Below, piece after piece: positions 44,716 to 55,202 of a DNA stretch of 64,000 bases. Both the position numbers and the translations under genes were made by a program. How positions within the stretch are numbered: position 1 is the first letter of the stretch; each line of letters begins with the position of its first letter. The notes under the pieces are model-generated. The model was not told where the DNA came from, made no database searches, and saw only the letters and a list, made by a program, of their open reading frames with translations. Origin of the DNA: Psychromonas ossibalaenae ATCC BAA-1528 (lineage in GTDB: Bacteria > Pseudomonadota > Gammaproteobacteria > Enterobacterales > Psychromonadaceae); the NCBI RefSeq assembly GCF_000381745.1, contig NZ_KB906977.1:53426-117425 (forward strand), read 5' to 3'.

Positions 44716-45171
44716 GTTATGTAGTTTATGCTGTCGTAAATACTTATTAATCTCTGTGCTGATATTTCTGGCGGGCTGACCGCCACACCTTTGGCACTTA
44801 CATTTGCCGTTTTATTGGTTACCGGGCCTACTGCCGAGTGTATGGTGTTTTTTTACCGTCTTTTTTGGGGGGATATGTTTTCTCATTATGACTCTGCGCC
44901 TGCACTGCTTAAGCCGTTTTTACTGCAGATTACATTAACCATACCCGCATAGGCCGCTGCTGTTCTACTCTCAAAGTAATCCCAGCAGATATCTGTTTTT
45001 TAACCATTCATTCTCCTCTGCTGCCATGCCTTTTCACTTGTTTAAACAGACACGCCGGTAATTTTAACTCTCAGAGAGAGTAACGTTTCCGTTGACGCGT
45101 TCATTATGCTTTAATATGCGCGCACATACTCAAGCAGCTTGGGTATGAAATGATTCAAATGGGATAATATT
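44716..45171 (+). other. Gene-free stretch with a possible decayed membrane-protein gene
   Basis: Two overlapping plus-strand frames read like one membrane protein: 44714-44779 (LCSLCCRKYLLISVLIFLAG, then stop) and 44770-44952 (LTATPLALTFAVLLVTGP and FFYRLFWGDMFSHYDSAPAL). Neither has a proper start. A hairpin CATACTCAAG/CTTGGGTATG lies at 45125-45147 just before rluF. The rest is featureless. Confidence 0.35.
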
Positions 45172-46080
45172 GTGAACACAAGCAGTGAAAAACGCCTGAA
45201 TAAATTTATCAGTGATTCAGGTTTTTGCTCTCGCCGAGAAGCGGATAAATTAATTGAACAAAATCGCGTTAAAATAAACGGTCAGATACCGGAGCTCGGC
45301 ACAAAAGTGCAGCCGGGAGATGAGGTTGTTGTCAACGGCAAACGTATTAATGCCATTGCTGAAAATAAATCAGACCGTATCTATATCGCTTATAACAAAC
45401 CCATTGGTATCACTTGTACCACTGAACGTGATGTGTACGGTAATATTATTGATGCTATCGGTCATAAAGAGCGTATTTTTCCTATCGGTCGCCTGGATAA
45501 ACCTTCTGAAGGTTTAATCTTTTTAACCAGTGATGGTGATATTGTTAATAAAATTCTGCGTGCAGAAAATGCACATGATAAAGAATACTTAGTGACAGTA
45601 GATAAACCGCTTAGTGAACGTTTTGTGGAGCGCATGCAGCGTGGTGTACCGATTTTAGATACTATTACAGAGCCTTGTACGGTAAAAGTGCAGAGTCGCT
45701 TTGTATTCAGTATCATTTTGACTCAAGGTTTGAACCGTCAGATCCGCCGTATGTGTGAATATCTGGGCTATGAAGTAACCAAACTTAAGCGTACCCGTAT
45801 TATGAAGGTGACTGTAGATAAACTGAAACCGGGACAATGGCGTAATTTAACTGAACAGGAAATGGCTGAAATCAACCGGGCTGTCTCTTCTTCTTCTAAA
45901 ACTGCTGTGAATACTGCTCAGCCGAAAGCAAAGCGCAGTCCTGAACAGACTCGTCCGCGCGGCTTGAATAAACAGAATAATCCGCGAGCCCCGAAAAAAA
46001 TATTTGTTAATAAGAACAGCACAGCAGCTGACGATAAAAAGACACCGGCAAAACGTACCTTAAAGCTAAAGCGTAAATGA
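45172..46080 (+). CDS. rluF: 23S rRNA pseudouridine(2604) synthase RluF
   Basis: 302 residues. S4-like RNA-binding domain at the start (RLNKFISDSGFCSRREADKL), then the RsuA/RluB/E/F catalytic domain with GRLDKPSEGLIFLT, where the Asp is the nucleophile, and QGLNRQIRRMCEYLGYEV. C-terminal ~55 residues are Lys/Ala/Arg-rich, as in E. coli RluF. GTG start with GGGA upstream. Overlaps thiL by 4 bp (ATGA), so the two are translationally coupled. Confidence 0.92.
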   Translation: MNTSSEKRLNKFISDSGFCSRREADKLIEQNRVKINGQIPELGTKVQPGDEVVVNGKRINAIAENKSDRIYIAYNKPIGITCTTERDVYGNIIDAIGHKERIFPIGRLDKPSEGLIFLTSDGDIVNKILRAENAHDKEYLVTVDKPLSERFVERMQRGVPILDTITEPCTVKVQSRFVFSIILTQGLNRQIRRMCEYLGYEVTKLKRTRIMKVTVDKLKPGQWRNLTEQEMAEINRAVSSSSKTAVNTAQPKAKRSPEQTRPRGLNKQNNPRAPKKIFVNKNSTAADDKKTPAKRTLKLKRK

Positions 46081-47093
46081 GTTTAAGCGAATTTGATCTG
46101 ATTGATCATTATTTTAAACGCAGCTGCAAAGCAGAAAACAATGGTGTGTCAATCGGTATTGGTGATGACTGTGCTGTTTTAGATGTTCCCGATGGTTATC
46201 AGCTGGCGGTAACTACCGACAGCCTGGTTTGTGATATCCATTTTTTTGCTGATGTGGATCCGTACCGCTTAGGTTATAAATCGCTTGCGGTAAACCTGAG
46301 TGATTTAGCTGCAATGGGGGCTTTACCCAAGTGGATTTCACTGGCAATTACGCTGCCTGAAAATTTATTAGCGGCCAATAATAGCGATTGGCTGGCGGAG
46401 TTTTCACGTGGATTTTTCGAGTTAGCGGATAAATATAACGTACAGCTGGTCGGTGGTGATACTACTAAAGGCCCATTATCGATAACTGTATCGGTAAAAG
46501 GTATTGTACCTCGAGGTCTAGCATTACAGCGCAGCACCGCTCAGGCTGGTGACCTTATCTGTGTTTCCGGCTCGTTAGGCAGCGGGGCACTGGGCCTGGC
46601 CTGCAGGTTAAATGAATGTATTCCTGAAAACAGACAATACTTTATTGATGCCTTAGAGCTGACCGAACCCCGTATTGAATTAGGTATTTTATTGCGCAGT
46701 TTAGCCTCATCCTGTATGGACATTTCGGATGGTTTGACCCAGGACTTAAAGCATATTTTAAAGTCCTCCAGCTGCTCAGCCAGACTGGATATAGATAAGC
46801 TGCCGCTTGCCGATTTTATGCATCAAGAAATACAGTCGGGTTCGATTAGTGAGCACCAGGCTGAGCAGTATGCTTTAACCGGAGGAGATGATTATGAATT
46901 ACTGTTTACCATTAGCGAAGCTAAACTTGAACAGTTAAATCAGCTTATCGAAAAAAGCAAAGTAAAAAATGCCGCAGTTTCTGTGATAGGCTCGGTTATG
47001 CAGCCGCAGCTGCCGTTAGTTCAATTATTTAAAGACAATAAAGCTGTCTATTTTTCTCTCCAGGGATGGGATCATTTTAAAGGTCAAAATTAG
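46077..47093 (+). CDS. thiL: Thiamine-monophosphate kinase
   Basis: 338 residues; phosphorylates thiamine monophosphate to the diphosphate cofactor. PurM-like fold: GIGDDCAVLDV near the N terminus, TTDSLVCDIHFF, LAVNLSDLAAMGA, LVGGDTTKG and CMDISDGLTQDL. Forms a run rluF-thiL-pgpA with 4-bp overlap and 4-bp gap. In E. coli thiL-pgpA follow nusB. Confidence 0.95.
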   Translation: MSLSEFDLIDHYFKRSCKAENNGVSIGIGDDCAVLDVPDGYQLAVTTDSLVCDIHFFADVDPYRLGYKSLAVNLSDLAAMGALPKWISLAITLPENLLAANNSDWLAEFSRGFFELADKYNVQLVGGDTTKGPLSITVSVKGIVPRGLALQRSTAQAGDLICVSGSLGSGALGLACRLNECIPENRQYFIDALELTEPRIELGILLRSLASSCMDISDGLTQDLKHILKSSSCSARLDIDKLPLADFMHQEIQSGSISEHQAEQYALTGGDDYELLFTISEAKLEQLNQLIEKSKVKNAAVSVIGSVMQPQLPLVQLFKDNKAVYFSLQGWDHFKGQN

Positions 47094-47097
47094 TATT

Positions 47098-47580
47098 ATG
47101 AAACGTGATGATTTGAAAGGTTTAAAATTAAGTAATCCAGTCCACTTAGCCGCAGTAGGTTTCGGCAGCGGTTTAGCGAATAAAGCACCGGGTACATTTG
47201 GTACGGTTGCTGCTATTCCGTTTTATTATCTTATGTCGTTTTTACCACTAGAGATGTATGTTGCGGTGTTGGTTGTCAGCAGCCTGCTGGGTTTTTGGAT
47301 TTGTCATGTAACCAGTCGAGATCTTGGAGTACACGATCATAAAGCGATTGTATGGGATGAATTTGTCGGTTACTGGATAACCATGGTAATGGTGCCGTTC
47401 AACATACAGTGGGCCGTGGTTGGTTTTATCTTGTTTCGCTTTTTTGATATTTTAAAACCTTACCCTATCTCCTGGCTAGATAAAAAGGTGCACGGCGGCC
47501 TCGGTATTATGATCGATGACATTGTTGCCGGTGTTTTTGCTGCTATTGTTCTGCAGCTGTTAATACATTTTTACGGCTAA
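47098..47580 (+). CDS. pgpA: Phosphatidylglycerophosphatase A
   Basis: 160 residues, inner-membrane phosphatase in phosphatidylglycerol synthesis. Conserved GFGSGLANKAPGTFGTVAA, HDHKAIVWDEFVGYW with acidic active-site residues, RFFDILKPYPISWLDKKVHG and GIMIDDIVAGV. Three to four hydrophobic helices. Immediately after thiL, as in E. coli. Confidence 0.95.
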   Translation: MKRDDLKGLKLSNPVHLAAVGFGSGLANKAPGTFGTVAAIPFYYLMSFLPLEMYVAVLVVSSLLGFWICHVTSRDLGVHDHKAIVWDEFVGYWITMVMVPFNIQWAVVGFILFRFFDILKPYPISWLDKKVHGGLGIMIDDIVAGVFAAIVLQLLIHFYG

Positions 47581-47584
47581 CTGC

Positions 47585-49105
47585 ATGAAGCACTGTCTGC
47601 CTAACATCAGAGCTTATATGGTGCTGATACTACTATCAGTGTCATTATTCTGCTCTGCGCAAAACAAGGCAGATACTATTTCTTCCGGTGCCGTTAATAT
47701 TGCCGTTGATGAGATACCTGTTTATTTTTCACCCTATGCAGCGGCGGCTCCTGCTCTTCAGTTCAGTCACTTGTTTTTTGACCCGTTAGTACGCTGGGGG
47801 AAAAATCAGCAGTTAGAACGGCGTTTATTAAAAAAATGGAAAACGGTAAAGCCCGGTATTACTCGTTTTTATTTAAAAAAGAATATTAAATTTCATTCGG
47901 GTAATAAGCTCAGCAGCCGTGATGTTGTCTGGACATTTTCCGAGATAAATAAGCAGCAGAAGTCTAGACTTTTTTTTGCAGATATAACCTCTATTAAACG
48001 TGTTAACAGCTCTGCATTTGATGTTTACAGTACTTTGTCTACTTCGCAGCTGCTGGATTATTTAACCCACTTTTTTGTGCTTGACTCTAAATTCTACAGT
48101 AAACCTCAACATGCGCTGACTACCAGGCAGAGCATGTTGACTGCCCCAGCTAAGACACTGTCGATATCCGGCACCGGCCCTTATATCATTAAGGAATACA
48201 ATCCGGCTTTACATCTGAAGGTGGTGCGTAATGAAAAATACTGGCAGGAGGAAGCACCGTTAGCAGAGCTTAATTTCATTAAGGTGAAATCAGCTACATC
48301 AAGGCTGTTCGCATTATTAGCTGATGATGTTGATATCAGTGAGTCCATCTCCAGCGAAAGCGCCGATAGTGTAGAAATTTCGGAGTCTAAATTATTAGTG
48401 CAGGCTGAGTCATCTAATGCATTGTTTTTCACCATGAATGATATTAGACGTCCAGTTTTTAAAAGCACTAACGCAAGAAATGCGCTTCACCTGGCAATTA
48501 ATCAAGAGGGTATGCTTAAGCATATCATTCATGGTATGGGAAGTATTAGTTCTATCTTTAGGCCGTTGGAGCATACTGAAAATCCTCTGCCTAATCCGGA
48601 GCTGCCAGGATATGATGTGAAGACATCCAAGTCCCTGCTCAGTAAAGTTACTATGCCGAAACAGTTAAGCCTGCTGGTAATGGCTGATCGAAATGGTAGT
48701 ACTAATGAAGTTGTTCAGGCATTAACGAATATGATGCGCAGAATCGGCATTAAGCTTAATACGACAGAAGTTAATCGTACTGAAGAGTGGAATAGGCTGC
48801 ATTCAAGTTATGACTTCAGCTTGTCTGTCTGGCAGACTGCACTAATGGACCGCGATAATATTTACCAGAATTTATTTACGGAGAGTCATCTGTCTGTTTT
48901 TTTCAGTGAACGGTTTTTAGAGGCAAAGCTTGAAGGTTCACTTGAGAAACAGGCTGTGTTTTTTGAAAAAATGCAGCAGTCACACCTGGTTATCCCGTTG
49001 TTCTCTAAAAATAAAGTTTGGGGGACCGACAGAAAATATAACCTTCAGGATATATTTTCTGTTAACGGTATTGCTTATTGGCAGAAACTGCAGCTGATTC
49101 AATAA
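47585..49105 (+). CDS. Extracellular solute-binding protein, family 5
   Basis: 506 residues with a signal peptide (1-25, SLFCSA). Resembles the SBP_bac_5 oligopeptide/dipeptide-binding family: FSHLFFDPLVRW, GITRFYLKKNIKFHSGNKLSSRDVVWTF split over two strands, SGTGPYIIKEYNP, and RNALHLAINQEGML. No transporter genes are adjacent. It starts 4 bp after pgpA and may ride on the rluF-thiL-pgpA transcript; it ends head-to-head against dxs with no gap. Confidence 0.85.
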   Translation: MKHCLPNIRAYMVLILLSVSLFCSAQNKADTISSGAVNIAVDEIPVYFSPYAAAAPALQFSHLFFDPLVRWGKNQQLERRLLKKWKTVKPGITRFYLKKNIKFHSGNKLSSRDVVWTFSEINKQQKSRLFFADITSIKRVNSSAFDVYSTLSTSQLLDYLTHFFVLDSKFYSKPQHALTTRQSMLTAPAKTLSISGTGPYIIKEYNPALHLKVVRNEKYWQEEAPLAELNFIKVKSATSRLFALLADDVDISESISSESADSVEISESKLLVQAESSNALFFTMNDIRRPVFKSTNARNALHLAINQEGMLKHIIHGMGSISSIFRPLEHTENPLPNPELPGYDVKTSKSLLSKVTMPKQLSLLVMADRNGSTNEVVQALTNMMRRIGIKLNTTEVNRTEEWNRLHSSYDFSLSVWQTALMDRDNIYQNLFTESHLSVFFSERFLEAKLEGSLEKQAVFFEKMQQSHLVIPLFSKNKVWGTDRKYNLQDIFSVNGIAYWQKLQLIQ

Positions 49106-50965
49106 TCAGCTGCAGTAGTGATTAATCTGCTGCTCAATCCCTTCACTGTCTAAACCAAGCAGGTGATAGATCTCCTGCTGCGTACCTTGTTCAATAAATT
49201 CGTCAGGCAGACCGATATTTAATACCGGTAAATTAACTTTCTCAGCCATTAAATATTCATTAACGCCTGAGCCTGCTCCACCGGCAATGCTGTTCTCTTC
49301 AATGGTAACAAAGCGGCTATGTGTTTCGGCCAGCTGATCCAGCAGCACGCTGTCAAGCGGTTTAACAAAGCGCATATCAACCAGTGTGGCATTAAGGTTC
49401 TCGGCGACAGCCACAGCCTGCTGCAGCAGAGTACCAAAACATAAAATAGCCAGGGTTTCTCCCTCTCTAACTACTCTAGCTTTACCTATAGTTAGTTGAG
49501 TCATCTGCTTATTGATTTCAACTCCAGTGCCGGTACCGCGTGGATAACGAACAGCCGCCGGGCTGTTAAGCTGGTGGCCGGTGTACAGCATGTCGCGGCA
49601 TTCCTGCTCGTCGGATGGAGTCATAACGACCATATTCGGAACGCAGCGTAAAAAGCTTAAATCATATGCGCCCTGGTGGGTCGGACCATCTGCACCGACT
49701 ATGCCTGCTCTATCGATGGCGAATAACACCCCCTGATTTTGAATAGCGACATCATGAATAACCTGGTCATAGGCGCGTTGTAAAAAGCTTGAATAGATGG
49801 CGACTACCGGGTTTAAACCTGCAATAGCCATACCGGCAGCCAGTGTTACCGCATGCTGTTCAGCAATCGCAACATCATAATATTTATCCGGATGACGTTT
49901 AGAAAACTCCACCATCCCGGAGCCTTCACGCATAGCCGGTGTGATAGCAGTCAGTTTGTCATCCTGATCGGCCATATCGTTAAGCCAGCCGCCGAATATT
50001 TGTGAAAAAGTAGGAGAGCCGGCAGCCGTTTTGGGCAGGTCCTGATCCGGGGTGAATTTCGGTACTGCATGATAACGAATCGGATCCAGTTCAGCCTGTT
50101 TATAACCTTTACCTTTTTTTGTCATAATATGCAGGAACTGCGGACCGCTATGAGCGCGCATATTACGCAGGGTCTCAACCAGATCGATGACATTATGGCC
50201 GTCCATCGGACCAATGTAATTAAAACCGAATTCTTCAAAGATAGTAGCGGGGGAGACCATGCCTTTAAGGTGTTCTTCAGTGCGTTTCGCTAACTCTTTA
50301 ATCGGCGGAATATTTGATAGTACTTTTTTACCGCCTTCACGCAGCTGCGTATAAAGGTCGCCGGAAAGTATTTTTGCTAAATGATTATTCAGTGCACCGA
50401 CATTCTCAGAAATTGACATCTCATTGTCATTAAGAACAACCAGCATATCGTTGTGCAGTGCACCTGCATGGTTTAAAGCTTCAAACGCCATACCGGCAGT
50501 GATAGCACCATCGCCGATTACAGCAACCACTTTACGATCCAGTTTTTCTTTTTCTGCCGCAATAGACAGACCCAATGCCGCACCGATAGAAGTAGATGAA
50601 TGGCCGACACTCAATACGTCGTATTCACTCTCTTCACGCCACGGGAAGGGATGCAGACCTTTGTATGTGCGGATGCTGCCCATCTGATCGCGGCGTCCGG
50701 TCAGAATTTTATGCGGGTATGCCTGATGGCCGACATCAAAAATAAGATGATCAAAAGGGGTGTGGTAAACATAGTGCAGAGCGACTGTTAGCTCTACAAC
50801 ACCCAGCCCTGAAGCTAAATGCCCGCTGGTCTTGCTGACGCTGTTTAATAAAAACTGACGTAATTCATCACATAAAGCAGGCAGCTGTTCTTTTTTTAAT
50901 AAGCGCAGGTCTTCCGGGTAATTGATGTTTGCAAGTAACGGGTAGTTTTTTAAATCCAAGGGCAT
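49106..50965 (-). CDS. dxs: 1-deoxy-D-xylulose-5-phosphate synthase
   Basis: First enzyme of the MEP isoprenoid pathway, also feeding thiamine and pyridoxal. 619 residues (E. coli 620). TPP motif [20 protein letters not shown], active site [42 protein letters not shown] and [18 protein letters not shown]. Downstream of ispA and xseB on the same strand, the usual order xseB-ispA-dxs. Confidence 0.97.
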   Translation of the reverse strand: MPLDLKNYPLLANINYPEDLRLLKKEQLPALCDELRQFLLNSVSKTSGHLASGLGVVELTVALHYVYHTPFDHLIFDVGHQAYPHKILTGRRDQMGSIRTYKGLHPFPWREESEYDVLSVGHSSTSIGAALGLSIAAEKEKLDRKVVAVIGDGAITAGMAFEALNHAGALHNDMLVVLNDNEMSISENVGALNNHLAKILSGDLYTQLREGGKKVLSNIPPIKELAKRTEEHLKGMVSPATIFEEFGFNYIGPMDGHNVIDLVETLRNMRAHSGPQFLHIMTKKGKGYKQAELDPIRYHAVPKFTPDQDLPKTAAGSPTFSQIFGGWLNDMADQDDKLTAITPAMREGSGMVEFSKRHPDKYYDVAIAEQHAVTLAAGMAIAGLNPVVAIYSSFLQRAYDQVIHDVAIQNQGVLFAIDRAGIVGADGPTHQGAYDLSFLRCVPNMVVMTPSDEQECRDMLYTGHQLNSPAAVRYPRGTGTGVEINKQMTQLTIGKARVVREGETLAILCFGTLLQQAVAVAENLNATLVDMRFVKPLDSVLLDQLAETHSRFVTIEENSIAGGAGSGVNEYLMAEKVNLPVLNIGLPDEFIEQGTQQEIYHLLGLDSEGIEQQINHYCS

Positions 50966-51045
50966 AATTATCAGTCGCGTTTATAAATACAATAAAGAGA
51001 AACTGCTGAATCTGTCAGTCAGCAGTGAAGAAAGAGTATTAAAAT

Positions 51046-51936
51046 TTATCTATCTCGTTTGATGATATATTGAGAAAATAATTCAAGTAATTCGGTATTA
51101 TAGGGCAATTGTGATAAAGCATGAAGCGCTTCTTGATAAAGATTTTGTGCTTTTTCAGTTGCCTGTTCTAAACCGAGTAAGGCAGGGTAAGTTGATTTAT
51201 TAAGTGCGATATCCGAACCCTGCGGTTTACCCAGTGTTTCAGTATCACCGGTTATATCTAAAATATCATCCTGAACCTGAAAAGCTAAACCCAGAGAGGC
51301 TGAGAATGTATTTAACAGCGCCATATGCTCCGGATCAAGATCTGCTTTGCTTAAAGCCGCCAGTTCAACGGCGACCTGTATCAAGGCACCGGTTTTTGCC
51401 CCGTGAATAGTTTCCAGGGTGCGCAGATCGACTTGCTTGTTTTCTGCTGCTAAATCTAATGCCTGACCGGCACACATCCCATGATCTCCCGACGCCTTTG
51501 CCAGACGGTTGATCATTTTAATCTGCGTAGCCGCATCGAGCCCTTGACTGGGCATAGAGAGAATATCAAAAGCGAGGCTCTGCAGGGCATCACCGGCTAA
51601 AATGGCTGTGGCTTCATCGAACTCTTTATGGCAGGTTTTTTGACCGCGGCGCAGATCATCGTTATCCATTGCCGGCAGATCATCATGAATTAATGAATAG
51701 GCGTGGATACATTCAACAGCACAGGCGATGGGATCAAGGTTTTTCAGGGAAGTCCCCAGCATCTCACCTACCGCATAAACTAAAAAAGGGCGGACGCGTT
51801 TACCGCCTAATAAAGCCCCGTAGGCCATCGCCTTATTCAGCTCTTCTGAAATCGGAGATTTAATATCGATATAAGTGCTTAACTGTGTGTTTACACGGTT
51901 CTGGTATTGACTAAGTGTGTCTGTTATTTGTTTCAT
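51046..51936 (-). CDS. ispA: Farnesyl diphosphate synthase
   Basis: 296 residues, trans-prenyltransferase making FPP. First Asp-rich motif in HDDLPAMDND with following DDLRRGQKTCHK, second in FQVQDDILDITGD, plus GGKRVRPFLVYA. Second gene of xseB-ispA-dxs; 80 bp before dxs and 110 bp after xseB. Confidence 0.95.
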   Translation of the reverse strand: MKQITDTLSQYQNRVNTQLSTYIDIKSPISEELNKAMAYGALLGGKRVRPFLVYAVGEMLGTSLKNLDPIACAVECIHAYSLIHDDLPAMDNDDLRRGQKTCHKEFDEATAILAGDALQSLAFDILSMPSQGLDAATQIKMINRLAKASGDHGMCAGQALDLAAENKQVDLRTLETIHGAKTGALIQVAVELAALSKADLDPEHMALLNTFSASLGLAFQVQDDILDITGDTETLGKPQGSDIALNKSTYPALLGLEQATEKAQNLYQEALHALSQLPYNTELLELFSQYIIKRDR

Positions 51937-52046
51937 AGATATTTATTATTCTGTTACTTAAGTCTAATGAAAGGAACTGAGTATCAGACTATCCCGGCAG
52001 GCAATCGAATGGTAGCGAAGATGGCCAGGGATACTGATAAGTGTGA

Positions 52047-52280
52047 TTAATCATTAAATTCCTGAAGTGGAGACTGCGCATCCTGCTGCATTAATATACT
52101 AACCTGCTGCTGAGCTTTGTGCAGTTTCTGACTGTTGCTTCGGGCCAGAGAAATACCACGCTCAAACTGTTTTAAAGCATCTTCCAGAGGTAAATCACCC
52201 TCTTCTAAATGACTGACAATACTCTCTAATTCAGCAGTTGCTTCTTCGTAAAGCATATTTTCAGGTTTTTTTAACGCCAT
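52047..52280 (-). CDS. xseB: Exodeoxyribonuclease VII small subunit
   Basis: 77 residues, helical hairpin typical of XseB: YEEATAELESIVSHLEEGDL, PLEDALKQFERGISLAR. Partner of XseA in single-strand DNA degradation; xseA is not in the window. First gene of the isoprenoid operon, its common position. Confidence 0.95.
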   Translation of the reverse strand: MALKKPENMLYEEATAELESIVSHLEEGDLPLEDALKQFERGISLARSNSQKLHKAQQQVSILMQQDAQSPLQEFND

Positions 52281-52511
52281 GGTTGATTCTCTTTAATAAA
52301 TTTTTTTTAAGAGTACCGTGAGCTGGCAATAAGTCAAACTATCCATTGATAAATAATTTCTAAACAGTGAAGTTGTGAGCTGATTCAGAATGACCGCAAA
52401 AACCTTGTTTCAAATGATAAATGTTTAACTGCAATCTAAAGAGAAAACGCTATACTTTGCAGTTATATGGGAAGTTAGATTATTTAACGTGTTATTTTAA
52501 AGGAATATTTT

Positions 52512-53285
52512 GTGGATTTAGCAACACTGCTCGGAATACTTGGTGCTTTTGGTTTTGTAATTATGGCAATGCTGATGGGCGGCACTATTGATATGTTCAT
52601 CGATGTTACGTCAATATTGATTGTATTTGGCGGTACCTTGTTTGTGGTGATGATGAAATACAACTTAGGGCAATTTTTAGGTGCTGTAAAAATTGCCATG
52701 AAAGCGTTCATGTTCAAAACTGATTCACCTGTTGAACTAATCGCTAAATCAGTGGAAATGGCTGATGCGGCCAGAAAAGGCGGCTTTCTGGCTTTGGAAG
52801 AGGCTGAAATCAGTAATCCCTTTATGCAGAAGGGGGTTGATATGCTGGTTGATGGTCATGATGCCGATGTGGTACGGGCGACACTTGAAAATGATATTCG
52901 TTTAACGTCCGAGCGTCATGAAGTGGGGGCCGATATTTTTAAACAGTTTGGTGATGTAGCTCCTGCCATGGGCATGATAGGGACACTGGTCGGTCTGGTG
53001 GCGATGCTTTCAAATATGGACGATCCCAAATCAATCGGACCGGCAATGGCGGTGGCTTTGCTGACCACATTATATGGTGCAATCGTCGCAAATATGGTTG
53101 CCCTGCCTATTTCTGATAAACTTAAACTGCGCGCATCGGAAGAAAAACTTAACCGTAGTCTTATCCTTGATGCGGTTTTAGGTATCCAGGACGGCCAGAA
53201 CCCGCGCGTTATCGAAGGGGTATTACGTAACTATCTGCCGGAATCAAAACGCGATATTGAAACAACCGATGAAGGCGGTGAATAG
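52512..53285 (+). CDS. pomA: Flagellar stator protein PomA (MotA-type)
   Basis: 257 residues, four membrane helices, sodium-driven stator subunit. GTG start with AAAGGA 7 nt upstream, giving VDLATLLGILGAFGFVIMAM, close to the Vibrio PomA N terminus. Conserved cytoplasmic loop (ARKGGFLALEE, MQKGVDMLVDGHDADVVRA) and MGMIGTLVGLVAMLSNMDDP in helix 3-4. Precedes pomB by 2 bp. The other flagellar genes are elsewhere. Confidence 0.95.
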   Translation: MDLATLLGILGAFGFVIMAMLMGGTIDMFIDVTSILIVFGGTLFVVMMKYNLGQFLGAVKIAMKAFMFKTDSPVELIAKSVEMADAARKGGFLALEEAEISNPFMQKGVDMLVDGHDADVVRATLENDIRLTSERHEVGADIFKQFGDVAPAMGMIGTLVGLVAMLSNMDDPKSIGPAMAVALLTTLYGAIVANMVALPISDKLKLRASEEKLNRSLILDAVLGIQDGQNPRVIEGVLRNYLPESKRDIETTDEGGE

Positions 53286-53287
53286 TC

Positions 53288-54292
53288 ATGGCTGAAGAAG
53301 AATGCAAATGCCCGCCCGAAGGACTGCCGGCCTGGATGGGTACATTTGCTGATTTAATGTCGCTGCTGATGTGTTTCTTTGTTCTGCTGCTTTCGTTTTC
53401 GGAAATGGATGTACTTAAATTTAAACAGATTGCCGGTTCGATGAAATATGCTTTTGGTGTGCAGTCGATGTTAGAAGTAAAAGATATCCCTAAGGGAACC
53501 TCGGTTATCGCGCAGGAGTTTCGGCCTGGTAAACCTGAGCCCACTCCGATTGAAGTTATCATGCAGCAGACCATAGAGATAACCAAAGCTAAACTGGATT
53601 TCCAGGAAGGGGATGCCAGTCGAGTTGGCGGTCAGGAAAATGTAAAAGTTCGTAAAGTGGCTTCACCGCAGGAAACTGAAGCCGAAGCCGCGAATGCATC
53701 CTCTGAGTCAGATGCGGATGGCCAGAAAGAGGAAGCGCCAGTTCAAGAGACTGTCAGTGAATCTCAAGAAACACAATTAGAAGATTTTAATCCGGCGCCG
53801 GGGGTATCTGCACAGCACGGTTTAGCGAAAAAAATTGCACAGGAATTAAGGGAAGAAATTGAAGACGGGGCCATTGAAATTGAAGCGCTTGGCCAGCAGC
53901 TGATTATCAGAGTTCGAGAGAAAGGTGCATTTCCGTCGGGATCTGCTTTTCTGCAGCCGCGTTTTCGTCCGGTTATAAAAAAGGTTGCTAAGATTTTAGC
54001 TGATGTACCCGGTGTTATTACAATCTCTGGTCATACCGATAATGAGCAGGTGCAGTCTGAACTGTACCGTTCTAACTGGGATCTGTCTGCACAGCGCGCC
54101 GTCTCCGTTGCCCATGAAATGTTAAAGGTGAATGCGATTAGTGATAAGAAACTGGTTGTTGTCGGATATGCAAACAGTAAACCTCTGACCACCAATAAAA
54201 CCAAATCGGAACGACGCAGAAACCGGCGTGTCGAGATAATGATTATGCAGGGGGAAGCGGCTGAAAGTGAAGAGATCAGCACCGACCCTTAA
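53288..54292 (+). CDS. pomB: Flagellar stator protein PomB (MotB-type)
   Basis: 334 residues. One N-terminal membrane helix with the ion-binding Asp at 22 (GTFADLMSLLMCFFVLL), then a plug and an acidic linker (~120-180, many Glu/Ala/Ser), and a C-terminal OmpA-like peptidoglycan-binding domain (ITISGHTDNEQ, NWDLSAQRAVSVA, NRRVEIMIM). Sodium use is inferred from the PomA partner. Cotranscribed with pomA; terminator after it. Confidence 0.94.
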   Translation: MAEEECKCPPEGLPAWMGTFADLMSLLMCFFVLLLSFSEMDVLKFKQIAGSMKYAFGVQSMLEVKDIPKGTSVIAQEFRPGKPEPTPIEVIMQQTIEITKAKLDFQEGDASRVGGQENVKVRKVASPQETEAEAANASSESDADGQKEEAPVQETVSESQETQLEDFNPAPGVSAQHGLAKKIAQELREEIEDGAIEIEALGQQLIIRVREKGAFPSGSAFLQPRFRPVIKKVAKILADVPGVITISGHTDNEQVQSELYRSNWDLSAQRAVSVAHEMLKVNAISDKKLVVVGYANSKPLTTNKTKSERRRNRRVEIMIMQGEAAESEEISTDP

Positions 54293-54360
54293 AAAATTCA
54301 AGACGTGCTAAATTATTTTTTTATGATTAGAGTCTTTGTGTAGATAATAATATAAGATAT

Positions 54361-54391
54361 AAAACCACCCTTAATAGGTGGTTTTTTTTTG
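54361..54391 (+). terminator. pomAB terminator
   Basis: AAACCACC (54362-54369) pairs with GGTGGTTT (54377-54384) followed by a T9 run. Confidence 0.9.
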
Positions 54392-54415
54392 ACTAATTGA
54401 TAGAAGAAGGGACAT

Positions 54416-55144
54416 ATGATTAATGTAGAAGTGTGTATTGATAATATTGAATCTTTATTTACAGCACAAAAGTCCGGTGCAGGGCGTATCGAACTGTGCA
54501 GTTCTCTGGCTCTTGGCGGGCTGACACCAAGTTCAGGTTTGATTGAACTGGCAGTTAAGCACGCTTCTGTCCCTGTTTATACCATGATCCGTCCCCGAGA
54601 CGGCGATTTTTTATATTCAAGTTTTGAAGTTGAAATGATGCTTAAAGAGATTCATAGCGCTCGTTCGCTTGGTGCTCAAGGCGTGGTCTTCGGCGTACTT
54701 AATGAAGATGCACAGATAGATAAAGATATTCTTAAAAGCTTAATGCGTGAATCAGCTGGTTTAGGAGTTACATTTCACCGTGCCATAGACTGCTGCCGTG
54801 ATGTTCACAGTGCGGTTGAAGCAGTCATGAGTGCCGGTTGTGAACGGATATTAACCTCGGGTCTTGCCGATAATGCCTATGACGGTCGGGCTGTTATTAA
54901 CCAGATGGTGAAGCAGAGTGCAGGGCGTTTATCGGTTATGGCTGGAGCAGGTATCAATAGCGACAATGTCGGCATGATAATAAAAGAGTCAGGGATCTGT
55001 GAAGTGCATTTGTCAGGGAAAAAATTACGAGCCAGCCATATGAAAAAAATTACAGCATGTGGAAAACTGCCTGAATTTCTCAGCATAAATGTTACCGATG
55101 CAGATAATATTGACATGCTTAAGAGTGCTGTTAATCCATTTTAA
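54416..55144 (+). CDS. cutC: CutC-family protein
   Basis: 242 residues, TIM-barrel of the CutC family. VEVCIDNIESLFTAQKSGAGRIEL split over the first strand and helix, SSLALGGLTPSSG, MIRPRDGDFLYS, TFHRAIDCCRD and ILTSGLADNAYDG. Linked historically to copper homeostasis, though the biochemical role is not settled. RBS GAAGGG close to the ATG. Separated from the RIO kinase gene by 58 bp. Confidence 0.93.
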   Translation: MINVEVCIDNIESLFTAQKSGAGRIELCSSLALGGLTPSSGLIELAVKHASVPVYTMIRPRDGDFLYSSFEVEMMLKEIHSARSLGAQGVVFGVLNEDAQIDKDILKSLMRESAGLGVTFHRAIDCCRDVHSAVEAVMSAGCERILTSGLADNAYDGRAVINQMVKQSAGRLSVMAGAGINSDNVGMIIKESGICEVHLSGKKLRASHMKKITACGKLPEFLSINVTDADNIDMLKSAVNPF

Positions 55145-55202
55145 AAACTACCAATATTTATTCTGTGTTTATTATTGCTTAAATTTAATGTATAACCGCA
55201 CT

